From: Platerodrilus igneus
Lineage: Eukaryota > Arthropoda > Insecta > Coleoptera > Lycidae
Direction: 5' to 3'
Assembly: GCA_036346225.1 (NCBI GenBank)
Contig: JARFIW010000658.1
Location: 2,542,001 to 2,606,000, forward strand
DNA length: 64,000 nt
Position 1 is the first letter of the stretch; every line of letters starts with the position of its first letter. Position numbers and translations under genes: made by a program. Of the stretch, positions 11,082-23,081 are shown one piece after another. The notes under the pieces were generated by a model. It saw only the letters and a list, made by a program, of their open reading frames with translations. It ran no database searches and was not told the origin of the DNA.

Positions 11082-12000
11082 CGGGTTTTCCAGTTTTACC
11101 GCGCTTCGATAAGCTAGGATTTGCAGTTCGACTTGGTGTTGTTTGAACTGTTGTTAAATGTGATTCTACAGCTTGTACGTCGAACTATTTTCTACATTTA
11201 TTCGTCACCGTATTTGCAAAAGTGAATACACGCAAGACACCTCCTAGTTGTCCAACAGAAACATGTGCATAAAGAAAGAAATAACTACAAGTTTGAGCGT
11301 AAGGGACGAAAACATAAGTAGTATCAGGCCGAGATGCAAAACAAAAATTGGGGCAGAAATTAAACGAAACAAAATCGAAGCGAACGCTTACCAAAACCAA
11401 AATCGAAGCAAAAATTAATCAGTAAAAAAGAATTAACGTATGAAAGCTTTTGTCGAACATTTTTAAAATTTCACCTAATAATTTTGGTAAAATTACTAAT
11501 TAGTAAAGCGAATAAACGTGTGCATTCTTTGGCACGCATTATTAAAAATAGTACATCGCACCTGTAGAGCGATAGTATCGATTAGCGGCCACAAACAATA
11601 GTTTTACGATATCACGTTTCTACACCAAACGTTGATACGGAATATGCCATTCACACGCACAAAAGAAAACGAGTTGCATACCTGTAGGTGTCCAGATACT
11701 TAGCTCGCAAGCCGTTGGGGGTGAGTCAACAAACAAAAGTAGTTGGTCTACAGACAAAAGCAGTTGTTCTATATAAAGAGAGAACCCATTTGGCCTCCAG
11801 CTAAAAAAGCGAATACACGCAAGACACCTCCTAGTTGTCAAACGGAAACACATGCATCGCTTTGGAAATACGGTGACGAATAAATGTAGAAAATATTTCG
11901 ACGTAGAAGCTGTTGAATCACATTCAACAAAGGTTCAAACAACACCGAGTCGAACTATAAATCCTAGCTCATCGAAGCGCGGTAAAACTGGAAAACCCTC
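11082..12000. mobile_element. Fold-back or MITE-like element with inverted arms of about 135 bp
   Basis: The left arm 11082-11216 (starting GGGTTTTCCAGTTTTACCGC) matches the right arm 11865-11996 in inverse orientation, with about 10% differences. Just inside the arms lies a direct repeat of about 50 bp (GAATACACGCAAGACACCTC, 11223 and 11812), so the interior is not simply palindromic. No transposase is present. CAATAT occurs on both sides close to the ends, but I could not define a clear target duplication. Confidence 0.65.
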
Positions 12001-12009
12001 GCAATATTG

Positions 12010-12290
12010 ATTATAATATTTGAAGGTATCATTTTCTCGGGATCTTTGGTCTAAGAAGAACTGAAAGTTTGTAGTAAATTTTTGTAATAATTCTTGAGAT
12101 TCATTGAATTTTTTCCGAAATCATATATCATCTCGATCGGCAATGACTCCCTTAAATAATTGATGTTATCATACAAATCTTTCATTTCACTCTTACAACT
12201 ATCATTATGTTCAAGATAGTCTACAATCTGTAAAAGTTTACTCTGTTTAAAATTTTAAAAGTCGCGTTTTTGAATATTCTAATTAAAGAG
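12010..12290. other. AT-rich spacer, nothing recognised
   Basis: Between the fold-back element and the Polinton-end remnant. No open frame or repeat supported. Confidence 0.4.
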
Positions 12291-12291
12291 T

Positions 12292-13003
12292 GTGGTTCTT
12301 GTTGCTAAACTCGACCTTCCCATTTATATATTGAAAACACATTACATTGAAATGTTTTACATTATTCTAAAAACTGAACATTACTGTTTGAAAATGGTTT
12401 TAAATATCAAACACATATCTTATAAAGGGTTTATTTTTAAAATTCCAGCGGTTTTAGATTTCTCGAGAAATGGTCGGTTAAAGCATATGTCTTGGGTAGC
12501 GAAAAAAGTTTTAAAGATGGAGTTAATTATAAATGAGCAAAAATTAGAGGTTTGGGACCTTTAAAAGGTGTAACTCGGCAAGGGGCGTTCCTATTTAAAA
12601 TCTATTTACAGATTTGCATTCCCTAGAAAAATCTAATATTAGTTGGTGCGAAACAAGATATGTTTATTTTAAAAGAAACAAAATTAAACTTTTATACGTT
12701 CGCTAGAGGGTATGTGTGTAAAACGGTAAGGGGTGTTCGGATTTTAAATCTGTTTGCAGATTTGGATTCTGCGTAAGATTCTAAACTAATTTGATGTGTC
12801 GCATGATTAAAAATTTATAAAGATGGTCGGAAATCGCTACCGGTAAATTAAAATTGGGGTACCGCCTTAGGAAGTGATGCTAATAAAAAAATTCCTAGAA
12901 ATTCAAGTAACTGAGAAAAATCTAATATTAATTGATATCAAACAAGGTATAGTTATCTTAAAAGAAACAAAAATAGACGGTAAGGGGTGGTCGAATTTTA
13001 AAC
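12292..13003 (+). mobile_element. Remnant of the right end of the Polinton family seen at 32.8-33.9 kb
   Basis: Parallels 32830-33900: a frame with SYKGFIFKI and LKHMSWVAKKV (12292-12564), then the block TTCGCTAGAGGGTATGTGTG, then a degenerate copy of the repeat peptide (12870-12960, KKFLEIQVTEKNLILIDIKQ). An internal stop precedes it. No terminal inverted repeat remains. A second copy of the later part occurs at 16892-17183. Confidence 0.6.
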
Positions 13004-14400
13004 ATTAAAAAGCGATTAGTCCTAATGGGTTTTTAATGAGAAAACCCATTAAAAAGCGATTAATACTAATGAGTTTTTAATGAGAAAACCCATTAAAAAG
13101 TGATTAGTGCTAATGGGTTTTTAAAGAGAAAATCCATTAAAAAGTGATTAGTGCTAATGGGTTTTTAATGAGAAAACTCATTAGAAAACGACTAGTGGCC
13201 CGGTGGCGGTGGCGCTGCGCCAAAGTCTTCCAAAATGCCCTACTAACATCTTGTAATTCATAAATTAATTGAGAAACTACACAAAATCTTCACGTAGAAT
13301 GAATTTGAGAAGTAATTTTCCAGAAAATGTCGAACCAGATAAAAAATGAATTGGTTTCAGTCCAAATGTAGCTTCAATTGACTTTATATGTAGGTAATTC
13401 ATGATAGTTAATGTAATTGAAAGATAAAATTGCACAGAAAAATGCAAATAGTATTTAATATAGATATTATAGATAAAATTGGTTATTGTTTCAAAATAAA
13501 GGTAAGCACTGTTTTTCCATAGAAAGTAATATCAGACACCTGATAAAAATAAGTGATTGGACAAGTTAATAAAAACGATTACTATACTGAAAGTCAATTG
13601 ATAAAAGTTGAGAAAATGCTATAAGAAAATCTTTTAGTAAAAGTTGGATCATATTATTGGTCCTAGCAAGTTTAAGTTTTTTACAAATTGGGATATTATT
13701 TGTGGTTATTTGTAGACGTAAGTGAAGTTATATTAAAAATAATAAACCTACTCACCCATTTATCGAAATACTGTATTGTCGAATTAATTTGATTTCCAAA
13801 AAATATATTTATAATGCAAATTTTGATAAACAATGCAATAAATACTGGGTTTTCTTCGATGGATACGATAAAATGTGGTAGATAATTAAAATTAATATTT
13901 TATTCAGGAAAACATGAAACGCTTGTTGTTAAGAACTTAAACTAAATAGCAACCACTTTATGTAATTCAAATGTGATGCAATATTGAAACATAATTTTCA
14001 AACCAAATTAATTTAAAATTTGTTTGCTAAAATTTGAAAAAGCCTATCCCTTTGCACAAAAAAATTAATTAGATACATAATTAGTACATTATAGAAGCTA
14101 GAACCACGAAATTGACGCCGTTACTTACAGGTAAACGTATTAGTTAATTACTTAACTGCTTGTAGGGCGCTATATATTGCACAGAATTGACAAATAAGAT
14201 AGTATAATTTACCTTTTAGATTAACAATGTTCGTTTCACGATCCGTGGGAATAATCTTAATTTCAAAATTATACGATAATAAAAAGCCATTTCCCCTGAA
14301 ACATTATTGTGGGAACACCAAGACCACATTTATTATACGTAATAGCCTAAATAATATTAATACAATAATTTCCTAAAATTAATTATTAACTAAAATAGTT
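12709..14400 (+). repeat. 1.7 kb direct repeat, copy 1
   Basis: Repeated in the same orientation at 16892-18570, 4.18 kb away. It contains part of the Polinton-end remnant, the 44-bp minisatellite, and about 1.2 kb of AT-rich DNA (13200-14400) with no gene. Up to about 14.0 kb the copies differ mainly in homopolymer lengths; beyond that substitutions become frequent. Confidence 0.9.
13004..13198. repeat. 44-bp minisatellite, four units plus a partial, hairpin-forming
   Basis: Unit start ATTAAAAAGCGATTAGTCCT; four head-to-tail units with few changes. Each junction forms an inverted repeat AATGGGTTTT...AAAACCCATT with a 7-base loop. Units are contiguous with no spacers, so this is not a CRISPR array. 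Confidence 0.9.
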
Positions 14401-14599
14401 TAGTTATCGACTTTATTATTTCAAAATCAATTATTTGAATGCAAGCGATAAACGAGATTAGGGCCAAACGACCCTGTCTTACATCTAACTTATAGCCTGC
14501 AGGTGCATATTTAGATACAATATTGTATTAAATGGAAAAAACATAAGGCAGACATGTACAATACACAAAAGTATAATACATGCATAAACAAACTATACT

Positions 14600-16860
14600 A
14601 CACAAAACACACACACACACACGTTCGCATTCACGCATGCATTCGCATCAGGCAGAAACAAAGTAGACCGTAGAGTTTTAGCAAATTCATGAACGGCTGT
14701 TAGTGTCTTTGATGAGATAATCATACAATAATTCACGGAATTTTGTTTTTGACTGGGTGTTCCTAATATTTTGTGGAATAGAGTTCCAGAGAAGCGAACC
14801 TGTGACCAGGAACGAAGAGTGGTACATATGAGAATGGTGAATAGGAATAGATAGTACATCCACTTGCCTGGTATTGTAAGTCCTGCTTGAAAGTAGGGAA
14901 AACTGCGATGATAAATATGACGGCGACTGTTGTATCAGTAGTTTATACATAAAAATAGCTAGGTAAACTTTACGTCTTTCATCAAGCTTAAGCCAATTTA
15001 ATTGAGAGTAGAAAATGTTAACTCTGGCGTAATACTTTAAATCAAAAATATAACAAATTCATGCATTTTGTATGCGCTGTAAACGCATACGAAGGTCTGA
15101 ACATAAATTTGTATAGATTAAGTCACAATAATCGAAATGGGTTAGTATAATAGCTTGAACTAGCATCTGCTTGAGTTTGAGTCGCTTAAGTGTGTGAAGA
15201 GTTAAAAAAAACTTTTTTTGCTGACGTCAGATATTTGAGCGCGCCAGGTTAAATTAGAATCTAAAAGGATTTCAAGATTTTTAACGTTAGAGGAAATGGT
15301 GATAATTGATTTGTCTAGCAGTAGAGGAGGAACATCATCAAGGTTAAGTTAGTGTAACATTTTTTGATTCCCCAGGAAGATTGCTTGACATTTTACTGGA
15401 TTTTTGGTGAAGTTCATACATGCACCCCACTCAAGAATTCTAGATAGATCATTGTTAACTTCGGTAAATGCCTGAATGACATTGTTCGGATTAAAGTGAC
15501 GATACAATTGGACATCATCAGCATAACAGTGGTAGCGACAGAATTTTAAACGGGTAGAAATATCTTGAATGTATAAACTAAATAGAAGGGGGCCTAAGAC
15601 ACTCCCTTGTGGAACTCCTGACACTAGGTTCCTTGAAGCTGAAAAAGTTGATGTGTTGTGGTCAACTACTTGCTGTGTACGTTCATTATGATATGACCTA
15701 AGTCATTTCAATGATAGCTCCGTAAAATTACATTGATATTTAAGTTTTGTCAAAAGAATATCGAAATCTACACTGTTGAAGGCTGAGCTGAAATCTAAGA
15801 GTAATTTGTTGTGTATCCATAACATGTCTTACGTCATCAGTAACTTTTAAAATTGCTGTACACGTACTATGATTTGCACGAAATCCTGACTGATATTTGT
15901 GTAGAAGGTTAGTACTATGTAAAAAGTCCAACATTTGATCTAAAGCTAAATATTCTATAGATTTTGACAACGCTATAGGATGCTAATTGGCCGGTAATCA
16001 CAGGGATTCTGAAGTTTTGAATTTTTAGGTAGTGGTCTAACAAGTGCGTGCTTCCATAACAGGGGAAAAGAACCCGACCTAAACGAGTCATTGATAATTG
16101 ATGTGAGCGATGTAACAGGTGAAGGGCAAATTTGAAGAAACATTAATGCCGAAATTCGATCAGAACCAGCAGCATTCGATTTAATATGACGAACCGCGTT
16201 TAGAAGCGCACCCTCTGTAACATCAACAAATGAAAACGGCTGGATACATTTAGATGATTGGGCCAAAGACAGTTTACGAATAGCGTGTAGCTTCGTAGTG
16301 TCATCCAGTTGGCTGATATCTGCAAAATGGTTATTAAGAGTCTAAATTTGTATTTAAAGCTGACGTTGATTGAATTTTACCAATACCGGCCTGTCTCAAA
16401 GCTTTCCAAGTTTCACGGGTATTTGAGTTTGTTGAGAACTTATAATAATATCGTAGTTTGGAATTCCTAAAAAGTTGCTCGAAGTTTGTAGGAGTTTTAC
16501 ATTTCTTGTAATAAGAAAATGCCGCGTCTCTAAGGCGCCTCATATCTGGTATTTGAGAAGTGAACCATGGAGATTTCGGCCTGGTTACTCGAATTGTTTT
16601 ATAGGGAGCGTGTATTTCATACAGATTATTAATAAAGAAATTGAATTTTGATAGTTTGATATCAATATCAGTTTCGAGATTTATTTCGAACCAATTAGTA
16701 GTTTCTGCATCCGATTGCAGTTTAAGCAAATCTACATTCTTAAAATTACGATAGTTTATTGTTTTCGGCTTAAATTTAGGAGTCCGAATTGAGTATGAAA
16801 CAAAAATCAAGTCATGATTAGATACTTCTGGAACATGTATCTGACCAAAGTTTAACGCTT
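14600..16860 (-). pseudogene. Non-LTR retrotransposon (Jockey/CR1-like) linker and reverse transcriptase, frameshifted
   Basis: Minus-strand order: region between endonuclease and RT (16810-16334), RT N-terminal blocks (16266-15973, AAGSDRISALMFLQ, WKHALVRPLPKNS, CDYRPISIL), middle (15970-15740, YQSGFRANHSTCTAILKV), catalytic part (15624-15349, GVPQGSVLGPLLF and CYADDVQLY, with the YADD codons at 15525-15514). Last is the C-terminal part (14950-14593, FLVTGSLLWNSIPQNIR). This RT performs target-primed reverse transcription in intact LINEs. Frameshifts near 15972 and 15730 and loss of most of the endonuclease make it inactive. Upstream it ends abruptly at about 16890 against the second copy of the 1.7 kb repeat. 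Clade assignment is tentative. Confidence 0.8.
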
Positions 16861-16891
16861 TTTCTATTTTTGAAACAATAATGTGATCGAT

Positions 16892-18570
16892 GGTATGTGT
16901 GTAAAACGGTAAGGGGTGTTCGGATTTTAAATCTGTTTGCAGATTTGGATTCTGCGTAAGATTCTAAACTAATTTGATGTGTCGCATGATTAAAAATTTA
17001 TAAAGATGGTCGGAAATCGCTACCGGTAAATTAAAATTGGGGTACCGCCTTAGGAAGTGATGCTAATAAAAAATTCCTAGAAATTCAAGTAACTGAGAAA
17101 AATCTAATATTAATTGATATCAAACAAGGTATAGTTATCTTAAAAGAAACAAAATAGACGGTAAGGGTGGTCGAATTTTAAACATTAAAAGCGATTAGTC
17201 CTAATGGGTTTTAATGAGAAACCCATTAAAAAGCGATTAATACTAATGAGTTTTAATGAGAAAACCCATTAAAAGTGATTAGTGCTAATGGGTTTTAAAG
17301 AGAAAATCCATTAAAAGTGATTAGTGCTAATGGGTTTTAATGAGAAAACTCATTAGAAAACGACTAGTGGCCCGGTGGCGGTGGCGCTGCGCCAAAGTCT
17401 TCCAAAATGCCCTACTAACATCTTGTAATTCATAAATTAATTGAGAAACTACACAAAATCTTCACGTAGAATGAATTTGAGAAGTAATTTTCCAGAAAAT
17501 GTCGAACCAGATAAAAATGAATTGGTTTCAGTCCAAATGTAGCTTCAATTGACTTTATATGTAGGTAATTCATGATAGTTAATGTAATTGAAAGATAAAA
17601 TTGCACAGAAAAATGCAAATAGTATTTAATATAGATATTATAGATAAAATTGGTTATTGTTTCAAAATAAAGGTAAGCACTGTTTTTCCATAGAAAGTAA
17701 TATCAGACACCTGATAAAATAAGTGATTGGACAAGTTAATAAAAACGATTACTATACTGAAAGTCAATTGATAAAAGTTGAGAAAATGCTATAAGAAAAT
17801 CTTTTAGTAAAAGTTGGATCATATTATTGGTCCTAGCAAGTTTAAGTTTTTTACAAATTGGGATATTATTTGTGGTTATTTGTAGACGTAAGTGAAGTTA
17901 TATTAAAAATAATAAACCTACTCACCCATTTATCGAAATACTGTATTGTCGAATTAATTTGATTTCCAAAAAATATATTTATAATGCAAATTTTGATAAA
18001 CAATGCAATAAATACTGGGTTTTCTTCGATGGATACGATAAAATGTGGTAGATAATTAAAATTAATATTTTATTCAGGAAAACATGAAACGCTTGTTGTT
18101 AAGAACTTAAACTAAATAGCAACCACTTTATGTAAGTCAAATGTGATGCAATATTGAAACATAATTTTCAAACCAAATTAATTTAAAATTTGTTTGCTAA
18201 AATTCGAAAAGGCCTATCCCTTTGCATAAAAAAATTAATTAGATACATAATTAGTACATTATAGAAGCTAGAACCACGAAATTGACGCCCTTGTTACTTA
18301 CAGGTAAACGTATTAGTTAATTACTTAACAGCTTGTAGGGCGCTATATATTGCACAGAATTGACAAATAAGATAGTATAATTTACCTTATAGATTACCAA
18401 TGTTCGTTTCACGATCCGTGGGAATAATCTTAATTTCAAAATTATACGATAATAAAAAGCCAATTCCCTTAAAACATTGTCGTGGAAACACCAAGACTAC
18501 ATCTACTATACGTAATAGCCTAAATAATATAAATACAATAATTTCCTAAAATTAATTATTAACTAAAATA
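16892..18570 (+). repeat. 1.7 kb direct repeat, copy 2
   Basis: Counterpart of 12709-14400. It carries the same Polinton-end block, minisatellite (17184-17370, units shortened to 42-43 bp) and AT-rich tail. Runs of four or more identical bases are repeatedly one shorter than in copy 1 in the first 800 bases. Homology stops at about 18570. Confidence 0.9.
17184..17370. repeat. Minisatellite, second copy with contracted homopolymers
   Basis: Same units in the same order as 13004-13198, with single-base losses in A and T runs. Confidence 0.9.
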
Positions 18571-19211
18571 GTTTGTGAGGCGCTTTTTATGCGTAACATT
18601 TCGCGACACTTTTGTATCTGAAATAGGTACAATATTTGCTGTGGTAGTCTAATAGTGGCGATTGTCGAAGACATATTTATTGAAATTTATTTTCGATATC
18701 AACGTTAAAATTGACATCAAATGTAGGTTTAGGATACGTTCCGGGTATCTAATCTTTTAATCAAAAGATCCCATTAACTTAACAAAATCATATGTTAGCT
18801 TAAGCGGTTACAGAAATTCCTAATATTCAGAGAAATTAAACTAGAGTCTACAGTGTTTGCAATATGAAATACATAGTTTCTGCTAATATTCACTAACTGA
18901 ATTTAGTTGGCGTTGTAATTCTGTTATATTGTCCACATTGAACCAGTGCTTATGGTGTGTTTAGTTTGGTAATTAAAACATAACAGCATCAACTAGTCTC
19001 TGTAAATAGCTGTAATTAAAAAGGTAGTTGAATTGAGTACCCGAGATTAATTCAGTTTAACAAACAGTTGTTTAAAGCAATAGGAATACCTTTGTTGAAG
19101 CTTTAAAGCAAGGTAACATAATGTAGTGATAACTGAAGTGAAATGCAATTAAAAAATATGCACCTTGTAACGTTTCTACCTGGAACTAATTGCAATTTTC
19201 AAGAGACTCTT
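18571..19211. other. AT-rich spacer, nothing recognised
   Basis: No coding similarity, RNA gene or clear repeat seen between the end of the 1.7 kb repeat and the LTR-like block at 19.2 kb. Confidence 0.4.
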
Positions 19212-19340
19212 TGCGGGCGGCTTGTTTAGGAAATAAACCATCCATCAACATAAACACTTCCAATAGCAAATACAAAAATAACTAATGGGAACAACCGCTG
19301 GTATGAAAATAATAGAACAATCATTAAAATAATGAACATT
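19212..19340 (-). repeat. LTR-like direct repeat, left copy
   Basis: Pairs with 23082-23210 in the same orientation (shared CCATCAACA and ACAACCG(C/T)TGGTATGA(A/C)AATAAT), about 75% alike by eye. The pair encloses the retroelement coding blocks at 19.6-22.9 kb. It may be an inner part of old, diverged LTRs; full LTR borders cannot be set. Confidence 0.45.
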
Positions 19341-19641
19341 GGGGCCATAAAGCCAACATGTAATAATAAAATAGAGCTAACTCGTTGTAAGAAGTCTTCA
19401 AAACTACCCGTTCTGAGCTTCTTAAGACACAGGCTCGAAACACAGCGCTTTCCCAAAATAACTCAAAATAATTTTCTGATAGCTAATTTATATATGTTTA
19501 ATAAACTGTCATTTTACAGACCGACTTACTGACGCCTACTATTTTAAAACAGAACAGATAAACATGACTCCCACCTTGAATTACCAACATACAAATCAGG
19601 TGGGTAAATCAACAACAAAAAACTATAAACCATAACTGGAA

Positions 19642-21010
19642 TCATTCCAAATGAACAAATAAACTTAAACTTAGTCTAATAGGTGCGCGCACTTCCCTAA
19701 CGCTTCTGGTAGTATAACTCACAGGTACACTCTGTTCAGGAGGAGTGTTCACGGCATGTTTCATTTCCTCCTTTAAATTTCCCCTTTCATCTAGAATTTC
19801 AGTTCCCCGTTGCAATTCCAGGGGATACAATCGTTGCACAGCACGTATACATTCACCACCTTTTGTCCGCAATCGAGCAACACAAGTTTTTTCATCCCTA
19901 GCAACAAAAACTTCCACAATTTTCGCGAACGGCCAGTGTATGCGTTTAACCTTGTCGCTCCCTACTAGAACCACACTATTTTCCTTAATAAGATCGTCTC
20001 TCGAGTTGTTGCGTAACGTAACCAAAAAACCTAGATACTGGTTTCGGAAGCGCTCACGCAGGCTGTTTCGTAAATGCTGCATATACCTAAAACGCTTATC
20101 CAAATTGTTCGTATCAAGTTCGTCAATGTCAAGTGTCTCGGAGCTAGGTAAATCTTTTAAAAACATAGATGGAGTCAAGGGAATTAAATCATTACAGTCT
20201 TCTGCTACATACGGAATTGATGATAGCCTCGCAGTCTCATAATATAGTATAAAGCTCCTCATAATACAATACTGCCTTTCCTAAAACTCGCTTTAGCAGA
20301 TCTTTGACTATGCATATCAATCGCTCCCACCAGCCGCCCACCCTGCAGCATACGGCGGATTAAATTTCCACTGAATCCTTTTCAGCGTACAGGCTTCCAC
20401 TACTGCTTTCCAGTCAATACGTTTAAGTGCTTTGGCGGCACCTACAAAATTTCGCCCATTATCCGAATAAACTATATTTGGACGTACCCGCCTACTGATG
20501 AACCTTCTAAAAGATTCTAAAAAATTAGCTGTGGACATTATTGACACTAACTCCAAATGTACAGCTCGGTACACAGCACACGTGTACAACGTGATCCAAT
20601 ATTTCTTGCCACCTTTCAGATAGAGAGGCCCGGCCAAATCAACTCCGACAATCTCAAACACGCCTGCATTATTTACCCTATCCGGTGGGAGTGAAGCACA
20701 CTCCACTGAAAATGGCCGTGATTGAAATCTTCGACATTTAACGCATTCATCCAGTACATGACGTATTGTTCTGCGACTTCTTAAAATCCAATATTTTTCC
20801 CTCAGATTGGCCATGAGCACATTGACTCTTGCGTGACATAATTGGCGGTGCGGTGCCTTTCTAAAATCATCATTTTTACCACAAGATGTTTGGAAGGAAG
20901 GACGATTGGACATTTAAAATGGAACGCATCGTTACTATGCAGTAGTTTAGTTTTTAAACGAATGAAACTTTCGTCATCTTTAAATAAGCTAAACCTCTTC
21001 AACATTAAAG
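19642..21010 (-). pseudogene. BEL/Pao-type integrase with C-terminal DUF5641-like region
   Basis: From 21010 the minus strand reads a pre-integrase segment (KFKCP-like FHFKCPIVLPSKHLVVKMM). The HHCC region and catalytic core follow (20913-20317, ECVKCRRFQSRPF, FEIVGVDLAGPLYLKGGKKY, AVYRAVHLELVS, IVYSDNGRNFVGA). Then WAAGGSD precedes a frame change, and the C-terminal part (20262-19642, DLIPLTPSMFLKDLPSS, FRYMQHLRNSLRERF, VKRIHWPFAKIVEVF, VQRLYPLE) completes it. Integrases insert the cDNA; D of GVDLAGP and D of YSDNG are catalytic positions. Frameshifts near 20900, 20320 and 20262 inactivate it. The assignment to BEL/Pao rests on the DUF5641-type tail. Confidence 0.85.
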
Positions 21011-21014
21011 ACGG

Positions 21015-22130
21015 TGTATTACTGCCAGAGCCTCCTTTTCTATTACACAATAGTGCAACTGAGGACTTCGGAAAGTACGGCTCGTAAGCGCTATTATTTC
21101 ATATTGGCCCTTTTCCTATTCCTAGAAATGCACGGATTTGTCTCGCATTTCGTGGAACGGAGAATTCCTAAATGGCAGCAATACGAGCAGTGTCCTTGAT
21201 CATCCCTTCGCTGAAAATATGACACAAAAACTTGTTCGACATCTGCGCAAAATGTGAGTTCTTTAACTTTATTGTAGTTCCTGTGGTTTGGAGTTTTTCA
21301 GAAAAGGTTTCCAATAAACCAAGTGTTAATTTCGGTTTCATGAATGTATCAATAAATCGTCGACATACGGAATAACACACACTTCCGTTTGAAGGTCCAA
21401 TATTTGACTTAATCCTTGTATAAAAAGGTACTACTGACGTAGCCAAATCAAACGACAAAACCTTGAACACTTGATTTTTCCTTCATAACTAAAACCCATA
21501 AATTTCTAGTGTTCCGGATTAATACGTATCTGCCTGTAACTAGTTTAACCAATGTGCTTAACCATTGACATTCGCAAAATAATTAATAGTTCAGTTGAAT
21601 TAGGCGGTATGACACGGTCTTTTACCACCTTTTAATTTAAAAACGGGGCGTCTAAACATACTCGGATACCTCCGTCCTGTTTTTTGACCACTACTAGCGG
21701 ACTAAGGTACTCTGTTTCTCGGCATTATATCACATTCTATTTTAATGCTTCCTTAATTTACCTTATAACTTTTTTTCTATGCACGTAGGGGATGGGATAA
21801 GCCCACACATAAAAAGGGGCGTATTTCAATCTCATGTATATAGACATTTCTCCGTCTCGGATGGTATAAAAAAACGTTTTTAAACTTATTCAACAACGTG
21901 TGCAGTCTTTTTTTATTACTTTCTGTAAATGCTTCAGTCTGCAATGCATCTGTTTTAATTTGCTTTTCTCGATTAGGAATTATGGAATTTAAACTTATAC
22001 AATCTTCTATGATTGGGACTCCTACTTCCCTCACACCTAGGTTATCCCCAGGGTTTGGTTCTATCCCAAATTTCAATGTTCTATTCAGACCGCAAAAACT
22101 CGCTTTAACTGTCTTTCCGGAAAATTAATG
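21015..22130 (-). pseudogene. Ty3/Gypsy-type reverse transcriptase and RNase H fragment
   Basis: Minus strand: linker (22076-21777, EPNPGDNLGVREVGVPIIED, FTESNKKRLHTLLNKF), RT blocks in several frames (about 21700-21480), then SFDLATSVVPFYTRIKSNIG and TTGTTIKLKNSHFA (21470-21168). RNase H-like IIALTSRTFRSPQLHY and VIEKEALAVIH follow (about 21110-21020). The YxDD catalytic motif is not intact. The sequence passes into the BEL/Pao integrase block at about 21010 with the same orientation. A homologous fragment lies at 34190-35410. Confidence 0.7.
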
Positions 22131-22156
22131 ATTATTCGGTTTTTTATTCAGGGAAT

Positions 22157-22495
22157 CTATAATGATGTCCCGAATGAAATTTGGGATACAGTACACGCAT
22201 ATGGCATTTCAAGGTTTGCAGAAAATAATTTTAGAAATACTTGCTCTCTAACAACACAGTTTTTGTTACCAATGGCTCCTTTTGGGTTCATTGACCTACA
22301 GGGTAAACATGGTGCCGATTTGTAGAACTTTTCTAATTTCTCTACTAATTTTTGTGATACATACGTTACTTGACCTCCCGAGTCAACTAGCACATCGGCT
22401 ACCATTGAATTTAACATTGGAACAAAAGTAATAGATCTTCTTTCTAGTTCTACCTCTAACGGCGGATCTGAACAATAACAAAATAATGCTGCCAC
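22157..22495 (-). pseudogene. Retroelement aspartic protease fragment
   Basis: The frame contains VLVDSGGQVTYVSQKLVEKL, with the DSG active-site triad of retropepsins, and later CVVREQVFLKLFS. It lies directly upstream of the Gypsy RT linker in the same orientation, as in a normal gag-protease-RT order. Confidence 0.7.
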
Positions 22496-22990
22496 TTTTG
22501 ATGATTGATCACTAGCATGCTCATTTGAAGTTGAAGTCGTGTCGGGTATGAAGTTGCCCCAATTGGACTGCTTACTGCAAACCGACCGCTACTACTACGC
22601 ATCATATTACTCGTTTCCGCATATATACTAACCCTCCAATTACTAAAGTTGTTTTCGTATGTATTGTCAATTTTTTTAAATAGTTCTCGATTTTGTCGAT
22701 AGCTTGAGCACCACAATTTGAAATTCCCCGTTGAACCACATTTGCAAAATGTTTTACTACATCGATACAACCTCATGCTCTCGCAAGGTTTCCCCTAAAA
22801 AAACGCACCTTTTATTATTTTAAGAAAATTATTAACCTTTGAACAGTTCTCATAACACCCAAATTTATTCGATGAAAACACTTTCTTTTGTCTTCTTTCT
22901 TTTAAAACCCCCAATCTTGGGCTGATCCCCGCAAGCAATTCATAACACGGACTTGCCAGTTTGAACTATAACCTTTTTTCCTTGTTTTAT
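22456..22990 (-). pseudogene. Possible gag 3' region, Cys-rich
   Basis: The frame 22776-22456 begins MRLYRCSKTFCKCGSTGNF, a Cys-rich stretch where a gag zinc knuckle would be expected, upstream of the protease. The knuckle consensus CX2CX4HX4C is not intact. Upstream to 22990 only short frames remain (FSSNKFGCYENCSKV). Confidence 0.35.
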
Positions 22991-23081
22991 TCGGAATTTA
23001 TTTTACACACTACAAGAACGTAGCCAATAAAAAAAAATCCTAGACATGTTATTATCTTCAGACATTGGGGATAAACTGTTT

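Noticed and set aside
13004..13198. Regularly spaced repeats resembling a CRISPR array
   Set aside because: Units are contiguous with no variable spacers, and the surroundings are eukaryotic transposons.
12709..18570. The 1.7 kb direct repeats read as LTRs of an element containing the reverse transcriptase
   Set aside because: The enclosed RT is a non-LTR type on the minus strand. No primer binding site or TG...CA ends are seen, and the repeats contain Polinton and minisatellite sequence.
19745..20242. Plus-strand open frame of 165 codons
   Set aside because: It lies opposite the BEL/Pao integrase tail, whose motifs are on the minus strand; the plus translation has no domain.
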